A stretch of DNA of 5,732 bases from Phycisphaerales bacterium (GTDB lineage Bacteria; Planctomycetota; Phycisphaerae; Phycisphaerales; SM1A02). Each line of letters opens with the position of its first letter. Positions within the stretch are counted from its first letter, which is position 1. A program made the translations under genes and the position numbers. The DNA is taken from the NCBI GenBank assembly GCA_007127615.1, contig SKZB01000462.1, forward strand, positions 1 through 5,732, given 5' to 3'. Below are positions 1-5,732 of the stretch, one piece after another. A model generated the notes under the pieces. That model was not told where the DNA came from. It did not search any database and saw only the letters and a program-made list of their open reading frames with translations.

Positions 1-3000
1 CAACGCGCACAATCACTTCGTGGGGTTCGAAACTCCGTCCGTCCGGGCCGACGAGGCGACGACCGTTCAATCGTTCGAGGCGTTGTTCGTACTCGGGAAA
101 CAACGCGGGCTGCGACGGTGACCGCCATCGCTCCTCACCGTTTCCGGCATGAAAAGAAATCAATTCGCTCGTGCCGTCCTGGTCAATGGTCTGCAGAAGA
201 AACTCACGGTCCGAGATGGCGAGTTGAACCATCGTCGCCGGCAGGGCATTGGAGGAAATCTGTCGCCACGACCGACTCCAGATTCTCATCAGATCATCGG
301 CCGCCATCATTTCCAGCCCGCGTGGGGTCTGGAGGACGAAGCGATCGTTCGTCTGTGTGGTCTGCGGGGCTTCCCCGGCTCGCGGCAGCAGCGTGCCGTT
401 GAGCGCGACCGCAGTTCCGTGTTGTGAACCGAGTCGGGCTCGCGGCGGCATGGGTTGCTGCGCCGCTTCGAGCATGCGCCGCCACTCGCTGGTGCGGCGC
501 CGGACGTCCGGCGCTTCATCCGGAACCTGAACCGCCGGATCGTCGAAGTGGTCCGCGACGAACCCCAGCACTTCGCGCGCCGTCCGGTCGCGGCCGAGAT
601 CGCGGGCGTGTTCGACGATCATTCCGACGTGTCGTTCGAGCCGTTCGCGGGTCACGGCGGAGTCCGTGGGCGTGAGGCGCAGCAGTGTGGCCAGGAAATC
701 CAGACTGCGGGCGTGATCACTCCGCCGTTCCATACGACGGGATGCTTCGATGAGTGAATCAGCCGCCGCTTCGGAGAAGGGGTATCGCCACGCCACGCCG
801 AGCAGACCCGAGGTCTCGGTGCGCGAGGCCTCACGGTGGGCGATGAACTCCGCCTCGCCGCGGCGGGCCGCATCCCGGTAGATCGCGCTGCCGTGCCGGT
901 CGATCAGCACGCCGATGCGTTCGGTGGCCCACTTTCGCGCGGGTCGGCTTCGGTCGTCGTCACGCCAGTGGTGGGCGTGCAATGGGTCGGATTCGAGGAT
1001 CGTCTGGTACTGCGCGATCGCGGCTTCGGGTTTTTCCTGCGCGAGCCAGTCCCCGTAGGCCAGCCGGTAGGCGATCTGTTGCGTTTCGTTCTGCGCAACG
1101 GCGGCCATGAGATCGAAAAACCGGTGAACGGCTTCCGTCTCGCCGATCCAGTCGCCGGGATCGACTTCGAGCAGCATGCTGAACAGGGACTGCCGCTGCC
1201 GGACGGCCTCCTCACGCGGCGCCCGCCCGATCGCCCGATGGGCAAGCTGCGCACTTTCGAGAATGAGCGGCAGACGAAGCTCACGCATGGCCAGCCGCAG
1301 GAGCGAAATCGCCGGGGTGGGATCGGCGGGGTTGGTGGCGATCCGGTCGCGCAACAGTTGCTCGGCCCGGTCCAGTGACATGTAGACCCGCAGTTCATCC
1401 GCCGTCGCGGCCACCAGTTGCGCACCGTCCGCAATGGCGTTGACCGGTTCGCCGGTGAGAACCCGATTCGTGACCGCACCCGTTCGGCGATCACAGATCA
1501 CCAGTTCTTCCTCCGTGGGAATCAGCAGCGCATCGGTGGTCAACTGCACCCGGCCGCGCACCGGCCGCTGTCCCGGCCGGGTCGGACCGGTACCCGTTTC
1601 CGGGTACGTCCACACCGTCTGTTCGATGTCCTTGAGCGAAAACGCGCGGACATCCTGCCCGATCACGTAGAGATGCTCGTCATCCGCGAGCAGATAGGAG
1701 GGGCTGCCCCAGCGCGAAGAGTCGGTGGTTGAGTGACTCGCCGTCACCGCGCCGGTCGTTCGGTCGTACTCGTTGATCTGTCTCAGTCCCGGCATGAGTG
1801 CGATCACACGATCGTGCGTCACCACCGGTGCGCTGAGTTCCCAGGGCAGGCGGTTCTGTTCCTGAACGGACGGGATGAGGGGCACCGAGTGACGGCGAAG
1901 CCAGACCGTTTCGCCGGTCCGCGCCGAGAGTCTGGCGACCGCACCGATCGAACTGGCCAGGTAGAGTGCGCCGTCTTCGTAGGTGAGCGCGGAAAAGGCG
2001 CGCACCCCACGACGGATCGCGCCGCTGGAGACGATGTGCCGGTGCCAGCGGATCTGTCCGCTTTCCAGATCAAAGGCGAGAACGTAGCAACTCGACAGGG
2101 ACTGCGGGCTGACCTTTCGCGCCACCAGGTACACCGTTCCGTCGTGGATGATCGGCATGCCGTGCGGAAAGAGCCCTTCAAATTCCTCCTGCCCGTCGAG
2201 CCGGTCCAGACGCCGGGACCAGCGCTCTTCCCCGGTCGCCTGGTCGAGGCAGATGATTCGTCCATCGCTCGATCGCTGCGTGCTGTAGGCGTGCCCGGTC
2301 AGGGTGATGACGGCACCCTCATCGACCGCAACGAGGCTGAGATCCATCGGGAGCTCGTCTTCGCGGTCGACGATGGTCAGTCGGGGGCGATCGGTGAACG
2401 GTTCCTTCCAGATCGGCTGCCCGCTCAGTCGGTCGTGCGCGGAGAGACGATGGCCCTGACTGATGTAAACCGCGGTCGGCGTCACGGTGGCAGCAACCGT
2501 CAACAGATGTCCATCTTCCCGGCTGGGAACGATGTTGCGGGAAAACGTCGGGCGGGCACTGCGCTCCTGATTGGTTCGCCGATTGTACAGCGATTCATCG
2601 AGCGGCACGGACCAGATGTTCTCCGAGACGAGCGCGGACAGATCCTCCGTACGGCTGCGATCGAACAGGGTTCGGCCGGCGGTCACCCGATCGCCGGTCT
2701 CGATCGCGTCGAGGCGGTCGAGTTGCTCGAGAAAGGGGAGGGCGGCCGGGCCGAATGTCGCGAGGGCGTCCCGCGCCTCCTGCGCGGTGGCCCGGTCATT
2801 CAGATGTCGAGCCGCGAGGGCGGTGAGATGCCAGGCGTGAAGCGCCTCCACGTCGTTGAGGTCGGGGTGATCCCGCGTTTCTTCGAGCAGTTCGAGGGCG
2901 GTCCGAAAGTGCGCGCGTTCAACCGCGCGTTGGGCGAGCGTGAGCAGCGCGTCGAGGCCGGGTTCGGTGAGAACGCGCGTCGTCACGAGTTGCTCGAACG

Positions 3001-3358
3001 CGCCCGCTTCCTGCATGCGGACGGCCCGCGGCGATTCCATGGTGCGGTACCGCTCCAACAAGGCGGGATCGCTCTGAAGAAGTTGCAGCACGCGGCGGCG
3101 GACGGCGATGAACTCACCGACCCGGCCGTCGACGCGGGGAACGACCCGGAATGCCGACTCATCCAGCAGTTCCTGAAACAGGCGGACCGCTTCGCCGAGG
3201 TTATCGTCCATCTGCTCCAGAGCACGCTCGAATTGGCCCCGGGCGTGGGGGGAGTCGTCAACAAAGACCGGGTTCTCCTGCTGTCCGGCGGCCGGACCGG
3301 TCAAACAGAGTGCGGCCAAAAGGCAACAGAGAGCGGTGGTGGTGCGAATCAGTTTCAT
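1..3358 (-). CDS. Exported TPR / PQQ-type beta-propeller protein (C-terminus beyond window)
   Basis: I translated this strand from ATG at 3358 to the left edge and found no stop, giving 1119 residues with the end missing. Residues 1-25 form a Sec signal peptide: K2 and R5, a hydrophobic core around residues 9-19, and likely cleavage after PAAG. C18 is not in a good lipobox. Residues about 35-225 are helical and TPR-like. Residues about 250-660 form a propeller whose repeats follow the PQQ/BamB pattern A-x-D-x-x-TG-x-x-x-W: SGQPIW near 313, TGEERW near 376, SGQIRW near 436 and TGETVW near 482. A second helical region follows, with a clear TPR at about 770-800 (YGDWLAQ, then AAIAQYQTILESDP). 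A second propeller begins near 975 and includes GNGEERW. Such proteins are common in planctomycetes; a periplasmic scaffold or binding role is inference. No catalytic residues are recognised, and true PQQ binding is unlikely to be implied by the repeats. The start is the first possible one, because the frame upstream reaches TGA at 3403-3401 without another start codon. No strong Shine-Dalgarno precedes it. Confidence 0.93.
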   Translation of the reverse strand, partial: MKLIRTTTALCCLLAALCLTGPAAGQQENPVFVDDSPHARGQFERALEQMDDNLGEAVRLFQELLDESAFRVVPRVDGRVGEFIAVRRRVLQLLQSDPALLERYRTMESPRAVRMQEAGAFEQLVTTRVLTEPGLDALLTLAQRAVERAHFRTALELLEETRDHPDLNDVEALHAWHLTALAARHLNDRATAQEARDALATFGPAALPFLEQLDRLDAIETGDRVTAGRTLFDRSRTEDLSALVSENIWSVPLDESLYNRRTNQERSARPTFSRNIVPSREDGHLLTVAATVTPTAVYISQGHRLSAHDRLSGQPIWKEPFTDRPRLTIVDREDELPMDLSLVAVDEGAVITLTGHAYSTQRSSDGRIICLDQATGEERWSRRLDRLDGQEEFEGLFPHGMPIIHDGTVYLVARKVSPQSLSSCYVLAFDLESGQIRWHRHIVSSGAIRRGVRAFSALTYEDGALYLASSIGAVARLSARTGETVWLRRHSVPLIPSVQEQNRLPWELSAPVVTHDRVIALMPGLRQINEYDRTTGAVTASHSTTDSSRWGSPSYLLADDEHLYVIGQDVRAFSLKDIEQTVWTYPETGTGPTRPGQRPVRGRVQLTTDALLIPTEEELVICDRRTGAVTNRVLTGEPVNAIADGAQLVAATADELRVYMSLDRAEQLLRDRIATNPADPTPAISLLRLAMRELRLPLILESAQLAHRAIGRAPREEAVRQRQSLFSMLLEVDPGDWIGETEAVHRFFDLMAAVAQNETQQIAYRLAYGDWLAQEKPEAAIAQYQTILESDPLHAHHWRDDDRSRPARKWATERIGVLIDRHGSAIYRDAARRGEAEFIAHREASRTETSGLLGVAWRYPFSEAAADSLIEASRRMERRSDHARSLDFLATLLRLTPTDSAVTRERLERHVGMIVEHARDLGRDRTAREVLGFVADHFDDPAVQVPDEAPDVRRRTSEWRRMLEAAQQPMPPRARLGSQHGTAVALNGTLLPRAGEAPQTTQTNDRFVLQTPRGLEMMAADDLMRIWSRSWRQISSNALPATMVQLAISDREFLLQTIDQDGTSELISFHAGNGEERWRSPSQPALFPEYEQRLERLNGRRLVGPDGRSFEPHEVIVRV

Positions 3359-3396
3359 GGCGAATCTACATTCTCGGTCGTTCGAGGCCGGAGCAT
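3355..3396 (-). other. Possible 13-codon leader ORF overlapping the propeller gene start
   Basis: ATG at 3396 opens a 13-codon frame (MLRPRTTENVDSP) whose TGA overlaps the ATG of the large propeller gene as ATGA. This geometry is typical of translational coupling, and the large gene has no good ribosome binding site of its own. However, the mini-ORF also lacks a visible Shine-Dalgarno, and a short frame of this size can occur by chance. I treat it as a candidate only. Confidence 0.15.
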
Positions 3397-3420
3397 TCGG
3401 TCAAGTCGTCATGAATGCTA

Positions 3421-3442
3421 GGAAGATTGGGTTGATTCTTCC
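3421..3442. repeat. Inverted repeat 1 in divergent intergenic region
   Basis: The arms GGAAGA (3421-3426) and TCTTCC (3437-3442) are perfect complements separated by 10 bases. The element sits between the divergently transcribed propeller gene and the DUF5658-like gene. It could be an operator half or part of an RNA hairpin. No known binding consensus is recognised. Confidence 0.4.
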
Positions 3443-3445
3443 GCT

Positions 3446-3460
3446 TGAATCGCCGATTCA
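3446..3460. promoter_or_regulatory. 15-base perfect palindrome, candidate operator
   Basis: TGAATCG-C-CGATTCA is perfectly symmetric, with 7-base arms around one central base. It lies 36 bases before the plus-strand start at 3496 and 88 bases upstream of the minus-strand start at 3358, so it could serve both divergent genes. It does not match a regulator site I can name. A palindrome of this size is expected less than once by chance in a window this long, so its intergenic position is suggestive but not conclusive. Confidence 0.4.
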
Positions 3461-3463
3461 GTT

Positions 3464-3475
3464 CAGGTCGACCTG
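3464..3475. promoter_or_regulatory. 12-base perfect palindrome, candidate operator
   Basis: CAGGTCGACCTG is a perfect palindrome three bases after the previous one, with a similar centre-to-centre scale of about one and a half helical turns (16-17 bases). It ends 9 bases before the Shine-Dalgarno of the plus-strand gene. A 12-base palindrome alone is expected about once in a window this long, so the value of this one lies in its clustering with its neighbours. Confidence 0.35.
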
Positions 3476-3484
3476 CTCAGTTCT

Positions 3485-3489
3485 GGAGG
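3485..3489 (+). promoter_or_regulatory. Shine-Dalgarno GGAGG fixing the start at 3496
   Basis: GGAGG stands six bases before ATG at 3496, which is near-ideal spacing. It decides in favour of this ATG over an in-frame TTG at 3445, which would add 17 residues and has no comparable site. It is the clearest ribosome binding site in the window. Confidence 0.8.
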
Positions 3490-3495
3490 CGTGCC

Positions 3496-3939
3496 ATGGT
3501 GAACGACTCGGTCCCCCTTCCCCCGCAACCGGATGTCCGCGGAATCCGAGAGGTATCGGCCGATCTCGCGCGTCACCGCCGGGTCGTCCTGCTTCTGGCG
3601 GGCATCGTTCTGCTCAGCGCCGCCGATCTGATCATCACCGTGACCCACCTCCGATCCGTGGGCATGATCGAGGCGAATCCGATCGCAGCGTACCTGATCC
3701 GAAACACCGGTTCTCCGATTGTGCTTGGGACCTACAAGTTCCTGACCGTGGCGATCTGCGTGGCCGTGCTCTTTCGGATTCGGCGACATCTTCTCGGCGA
3801 GCTCGGAGCATGGCTGTCGGTGCTCATCCTCGCGGGCATGTCCGTGATCTGGCATCAGTACACCGAGCGGCTCGGCGATCTGGACGATATCGTCCTCGCG
3901 CAGGCCGGAAGCAGCGAGAACTGGCTCTTCCTCGACTGA
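3496..3939 (+). CDS. DUF5658-like three-helix membrane protein
   Basis: This is a 147-residue inner-membrane protein of unknown function. Three hydrophobic segments are visible at about residues 29-50, 73-94 and 100-119, separated by short basic loops (HRR near 28, RIRR near 95). The first helix ends in SAADLIITVTHL and is followed by the loop GMIEANP (residues 56-62). This D-x-x-x-T then E-A-N-P arrangement is what I associate with DUF5658 proteins; that family call is from memory of the pattern. The tail (120-147) is acidic and soluble. The start is set by the GGAGG site six bases upstream. A lipoprotein gene follows 28 bases downstream on the same strand, so the two are probably co-transcribed. 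Its promoter should lie in the divergent gap with the propeller gene, which contains three dyads. I see no clear -35/-10 pair. Confidence 0.88.
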   Translation: MVNDSVPLPPQPDVRGIREVSADLARHRRVVLLLAGIVLLSAADLIITVTHLRSVGMIEANPIAAYLIRNTGSPIVLGTYKFLTVAICVAVLFRIRRHLLGELGAWLSVLILAGMSVIWHQYTERLGDLDDIVLAQAGSSENWLFLD

Positions 3940-3967
3940 AAGATCGGCCGGCGGTAGAGTACGCGGC

Positions 3968-4501
3968 ATGATCGGAATTCTTTTGCCTCTCCGCACGGGT
4001 GGGCTTTATCAATTTTCCCGCCGCTCCCTTGGGTTCATCATGTTGATCATGGCCATACTGGCCGTGATGGCGTTATCCGGCTGCAACGTGTTGCAGCCGC
4101 CGGCGGTGCAGGTTCAGGACGTCGCGCAGATCGAAACGACTTCGGACGGTACCGTGCTGAACTTCCGGCTCGCCATGGGGAATCCCAATTCCGAGTCGTT
4201 GCAGTTGCTGGAGGTCTCCTACGAACTGATCGTTGACGGGCAGGTGGTTTACGAGGGACGCCGTGCTGCGCAACGGACGCTCGGGCCACGAACCGAAGCG
4301 GATATGGAACTTCCCGCGGTGATTCCGTTCGCCCGGATCGGCTGGGGTGAAGAGTCCCTGCCCCGCGGCGCGCCGTATCATCTGCGCGGGACGCTCCAGT
4401 ACGTGACCCCGGGGTACATCGCCGAGATCCTCTTCGACACCGGAGTGCGGCGGCCGCGGATCGCCTTTGCCGATCAAGGCGAGATCACGCTGGATCGCTG
4501 A
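3968..4501 (+). CDS. LEA14-like (WHy-type) lipoprotein
   Basis: This 177-residue protein has a lipoprotein signal: basic residues R9, R18 and R19, a hydrophobic run at 21-36, and the lipobox L36-S37-G38-C39. The predicted mature lipoprotein therefore begins at C39. The remainder is a single beta-sandwich-like domain, about residues 48-175. It carries the marks of the LEA type 2 / WHy family: alternating hydrophobic strands, GNPN at 71-74, then LEVSYELIVDGQVVYEG at 81-97. Bacterial members are usually envelope lipoproteins of unclear function, and a protective role in stress is inference only. The start at 3968 has only a weak GGTAGAG upstream. In-frame ATGs at 4040 and 4049 would remove every basic residue before the lipobox, so I prefer 3968. 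The S17-R18-R19-S20-L21 stretch resembles a twin-arginine motif. The gene probably shares a transcript with the DUF5658-like gene 28 bases upstream. Confidence 0.87.
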   Translation: MIGILLPLRTGGLYQFSRRSLGFIMLIMAILAVMALSGCNVLQPPAVQVQDVAQIETTSDGTVLNFRLAMGNPNSESLQLLEVSYELIVDGQVVYEGRRAAQRTLGPRTEADMELPAVIPFARIGWGEESLPRGAPYHLRGTLQYVTPGYIAEILFDTGVRRPRIAFADQGEITLDR

Positions 4502-4590
4502 TGTCGGAAGGGCGACCGTCGTGAGCGGCCGCAGGAGCGGGGTGGGTCGAGCGACAAAGGAGCGGGTCTCCGCCTGGCGATTGACGGCGG
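4502..4590. other. Convergent intergenic gap, no clear terminator
   Basis: This 89-base gap separates the ends of the lipoprotein gene (plus) and the prepilin gene (minus). The best hairpin I can find is a four-base stem, GCGG/CCGC at 4562-4573. No T-run follows it on either strand, so it is not called as an intrinsic terminator. Confidence 0.6.
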
Positions 4591-5217
4591 CTACTTTGAT
4601 TTTGCGCCGTAGGCGACATCGCGCGGCATGGCGGAACCGACCAGTCGAATCTGGTACGGCTCGCCGCGCTCGATCTCCACGGACTGGTTGTCGTGCGGCA
4701 CGATCGTCAGATCCACGGTCGCGCGCCGCAGAGTTTGACCGAGCTCGAATTCGAGTGTGAAAGGCGCATAGGTCTCGCCGGTGACGGGATCGACGTTCGG
4801 GATCACGCCGTCGAGGAGCTGGTACGTTTCGAGAATATCGCCCGTTTCCGGATCAAAGGTGGAAAGCATCAGCGCTTCGCTGACGTCATCCCATTCGATC
4901 GTGATGCCTTGTCCGGTGGCGGTGACGACCTCGATGAGGTTGCTGTGGACCAGTGTGGTGTTGGGATCCGCCGGTTTGGGTCCGAAGTCCACCCCGGTGC
5001 GCACCAGCGTCAGAATGCGGTCCATCGTGATTCGGCTGATGTTGTGGGTCGAGGCGGAGAGCGTGGTCTTCTGGTACGCGGAATAGGACGCATCCAGCGC
5101 CACCATCGTCGCGGCGAGCAGGAGACCGGTGATCCCCAGCGCGATGAGCAGTTCGATCAGATTGAAGCCGCGGCGAACCTGTCGGCGAACGCCGGTGAAC
5201 GAGAGGGACTGTTTCAC
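4591..5217 (-). CDS. Prepilin-type protein, GspJ/PilW-like pseudopilin candidate
   Basis: This 208-residue protein has a class III prepilin signal. A basic leader of 17 residues ending R15-R16-G17 is followed by FNLIELLIALGITGLLLA. G17 is the expected cleavage site, F18 becomes the methylated first residue, and E22 is the conserved +5 glutamate used in pilin assembly. The hydrophobic helix spans about 18-42, followed by an amphipathic helix (YSAYQKT to about residue 72). The C-terminal beta-rich domain has several DPxTG-like turns (FDPETGD, VDPVTGET). The size and the R-M-D-R-I-L segment after the helix fit minor pseudopilins of the GspJ or PilW type, but family assignment beyond prepilin is inference. 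The start codon is GTG, chosen because it lies six bases after a GGGGG-containing ribosome binding site and overlaps the upstream gene's stop as GTGA. A pilin peptidase and assembly ATPase would have to be elsewhere. Confidence 0.92.
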   Translation of the reverse strand: MKQSLSFTGVRRQVRRGFNLIELLIALGITGLLLAATMVALDASYSAYQKTTLSASTHNISRITMDRILTLVRTGVDFGPKPADPNTTLVHSNLIEVVTATGQGITIEWDDVSEALMLSTFDPETGDILETYQLLDGVIPNVDPVTGETYAPFTLEFELGQTLRRATVDLTIVPHDNQSVEIERGEPYQIRLVGSAMPRDVAYGAKSK

Positions 5218-5732
5218 ATGTCACCCCCTTCGGTGTAGGTCTGATGCAGGGCATCAACTTGAATGGGCCAGGGAATGCCGTCGGGCAGTTTGGCGTCCGG
5301 GTCGTAGCGCAGCCGAATCTCGCCGAACCCGTCGAACTCATCGTCGTCGATGGCGAGGCCTTCGTAGTCGCCGAACTCCGGCCCGAAGTACCCGATGGTC
5401 GTACTGAACGAGGCCAGGCAGGACCAGCAATCACTCGGGTTGAACATCAGCGGTTGTTGGCCGTTCTCGGGCCGGAACGTCATCAGCAGCGTGCCGTGCA
5501 CATCGGCGCTGCCGCGGATGTCGAGAATTCCCGCCACAATCGTGCCGCGGAGTTTGATGATCGGTGTGTCTTCCGGATTGGCGAACGGATCGCTGGTGAA
5601 CGAGCCGACGTCCATGGACCAGCCGGGCATCAAAATCGAACTCTTGGCCATCTCCTCGACATCGTTCGGGTTGAACGAGTTGAGAATGGACTGCAGATTG
5701 CTGGCATCCGGCTGGAGCGCCAGATCATCATC
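5214..5732 (-). CDS. Unrecognised beta-rich protein upstream of prepilin gene (N-terminus beyond window)
   Basis: The frame is open from the right edge to TGA at 5216-5214, giving 172 visible residues. An internal ATG at 5651 is possible, but the reading continues upstream with normal-looking sequence (DDDLALQPDASNLQS), so the true start probably lies outside. I cannot assign a family with confidence. Residues about 60-91, counted from the edge, alternate glycine and hydrophobic residues (RGTIVAGILDIRGSADVHG), like a beta-helix or the glycine-rich C-terminal part of some PilX-type pilus proteins. A CWSC motif follows at residues 102-105. The tail is acidic (IDDDEFDGFGE) and ends in GGDM. The four-base overlap with the prepilin gene indicates one operon, so a role in pilus or pseudopilus assembly is a reasonable inference. 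No membrane segment is visible in the part present. Confidence 0.85.
   Translation of the reverse strand, partial: DDDLALQPDASNLQSILNSFNPNDVEEMAKSSILMPGWSMDVGSFTSDPFANPEDTPIIKLRGTIVAGILDIRGSADVHGTLLMTFRPENGQQPLMFNPSDCWSCLASFSTTIGYFGPEFGDYEGLAIDDDEFDGFGEIRLRYDPDAKLPDGIPWPIQVDALHQTYTEGGDM
5223..5230 (-). promoter_or_regulatory. Ribosome binding site inside the upstream gene
   Basis: On the minus strand AAGGGGGT lies within the last codons of the upstream gene, with the G-run ending six bases before the GTG at 5217. It supports the non-ATG start of the prepilin gene and the idea that terminating ribosomes re-initiate there. An ATG two bases upstream of the GTG is followed directly by TGA and belongs to the end of the upstream gene. 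Confidence 0.6.

Noticed and set aside
836..1378. 180-codon plus-strand open frame, and 904-1494 on the minus strand in another frame
   Set aside because: Both overlap the TPR region of the large exported protein in other frames and give low-complexity Arg/Pro/Ser-rich translations.
3304..3308. C18 in the propeller protein's signal peptide as a lipoprotein cysteine
   Set aside because: The preceding residues A-A-L do not give a small residue at -1, and a better signal peptidase I site (PAAG before QQ) follows.
3340..3410. TTGACC on the minus strand as a -35 for the propeller gene
   Set aside because: No acceptable -10 lies at 16-18 bases, and the implied transcript start would leave almost no leader.
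1733..3421. 562-codon plus-strand open frame
   Set aside because: It is in exact codon register with the antisense propeller gene, is rich in Arg, Gly and His without domain logic, and has no ribosome binding site. Its length follows from scarce TTA, CTA and TCA codons in the true gene.
3432..3460. Possible sigma-70 promoter, TTGATT with GATTCA 17 bases later
   Set aside because: The -35 match is fair, but the -10 match is poor, only two of six positions. No better pair was found in either direction, so no promoter is called.
3336..3971. 211-codon plus-strand open frame covering the divergent gap and the DUF5658-like gene
   Set aside because: The translation is Arg/Pro/Gly-rich after the gap and lacks domains. 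The competing frame has three membrane helices and an ideal ribosome binding site.
4073..4477. 134-codon minus-strand open frame over the lipoprotein gene
   Set aside because: The opposite strand encodes a lipobox and an LEA14-like domain. This frame shows no recognisable feature.
4559..4573. Short GC hairpin in the convergent gap as a terminator
   Set aside because: The stem is only four base pairs, with no following T-run on either strand.
4693..5238. 181-codon plus-strand open frame over the prepilin gene
   Set aside because: It is in codon register antisense to a clear prepilin sequence, so it is a shadow.

Overview
The window is GC-rich bacterial DNA that reads as almost fully coding, with five protein genes and no RNA gene, CRISPR array or mobile element that I can see. 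The gene content suggests a Planctomycetota-like bacterium, perhaps of the Phycisphaerae. It combines a very large exported TPR/PQQ-type beta-propeller protein, a small DUF5658-like membrane protein, an LEA14-like lipoprotein and prepilin-type proteins. This placement is inference from gene style; there is no marker gene.

Layout. Positions 3358 to 1 (minus strand) are one uninterrupted reading frame for an exported protein that runs off the left edge after 1119 residues. It has a signal peptide, a helical TPR-like region, a beta-propeller with PQQ-type repeats, a second TPR-like region, and the start of a second propeller. Several long plus-strand frames lie antisense to it, one of 562 codons, and are best dismissed. 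A 137-base divergent gap (3359-3495) holds three adjacent dyad symmetries. It is followed on the plus strand by two small envelope genes 28 bases apart: a three-helix membrane protein (3496-3939) and a lipoprotein (3968-4501). An 89-base convergent gap follows. On the minus strand, reading from the right edge, come the end of an unrecognised protein (5732-5214) and a prepilin-type protein (5217-4591). The two overlap by four bases (GTGA) and are very probably translationally coupled.

How the genes fit together. All the products appear to be exported, lipid-anchored or membrane-bound, except that the N-terminus of the right-edge gene is not visible. The right-hand pair is probably the tail of a pilin or pseudopilin operon (type IV pilus or type II secretion style). 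The divergent pair around 3359-3495 may share a regulator, but there is no direct evidence of a functional link. I see no strong case for a new defence or mobile system. The points most worth checking are the divergent dyad cluster, the domain order of the large propeller protein, and the beta-rich CxxC protein coupled to the prepilin.
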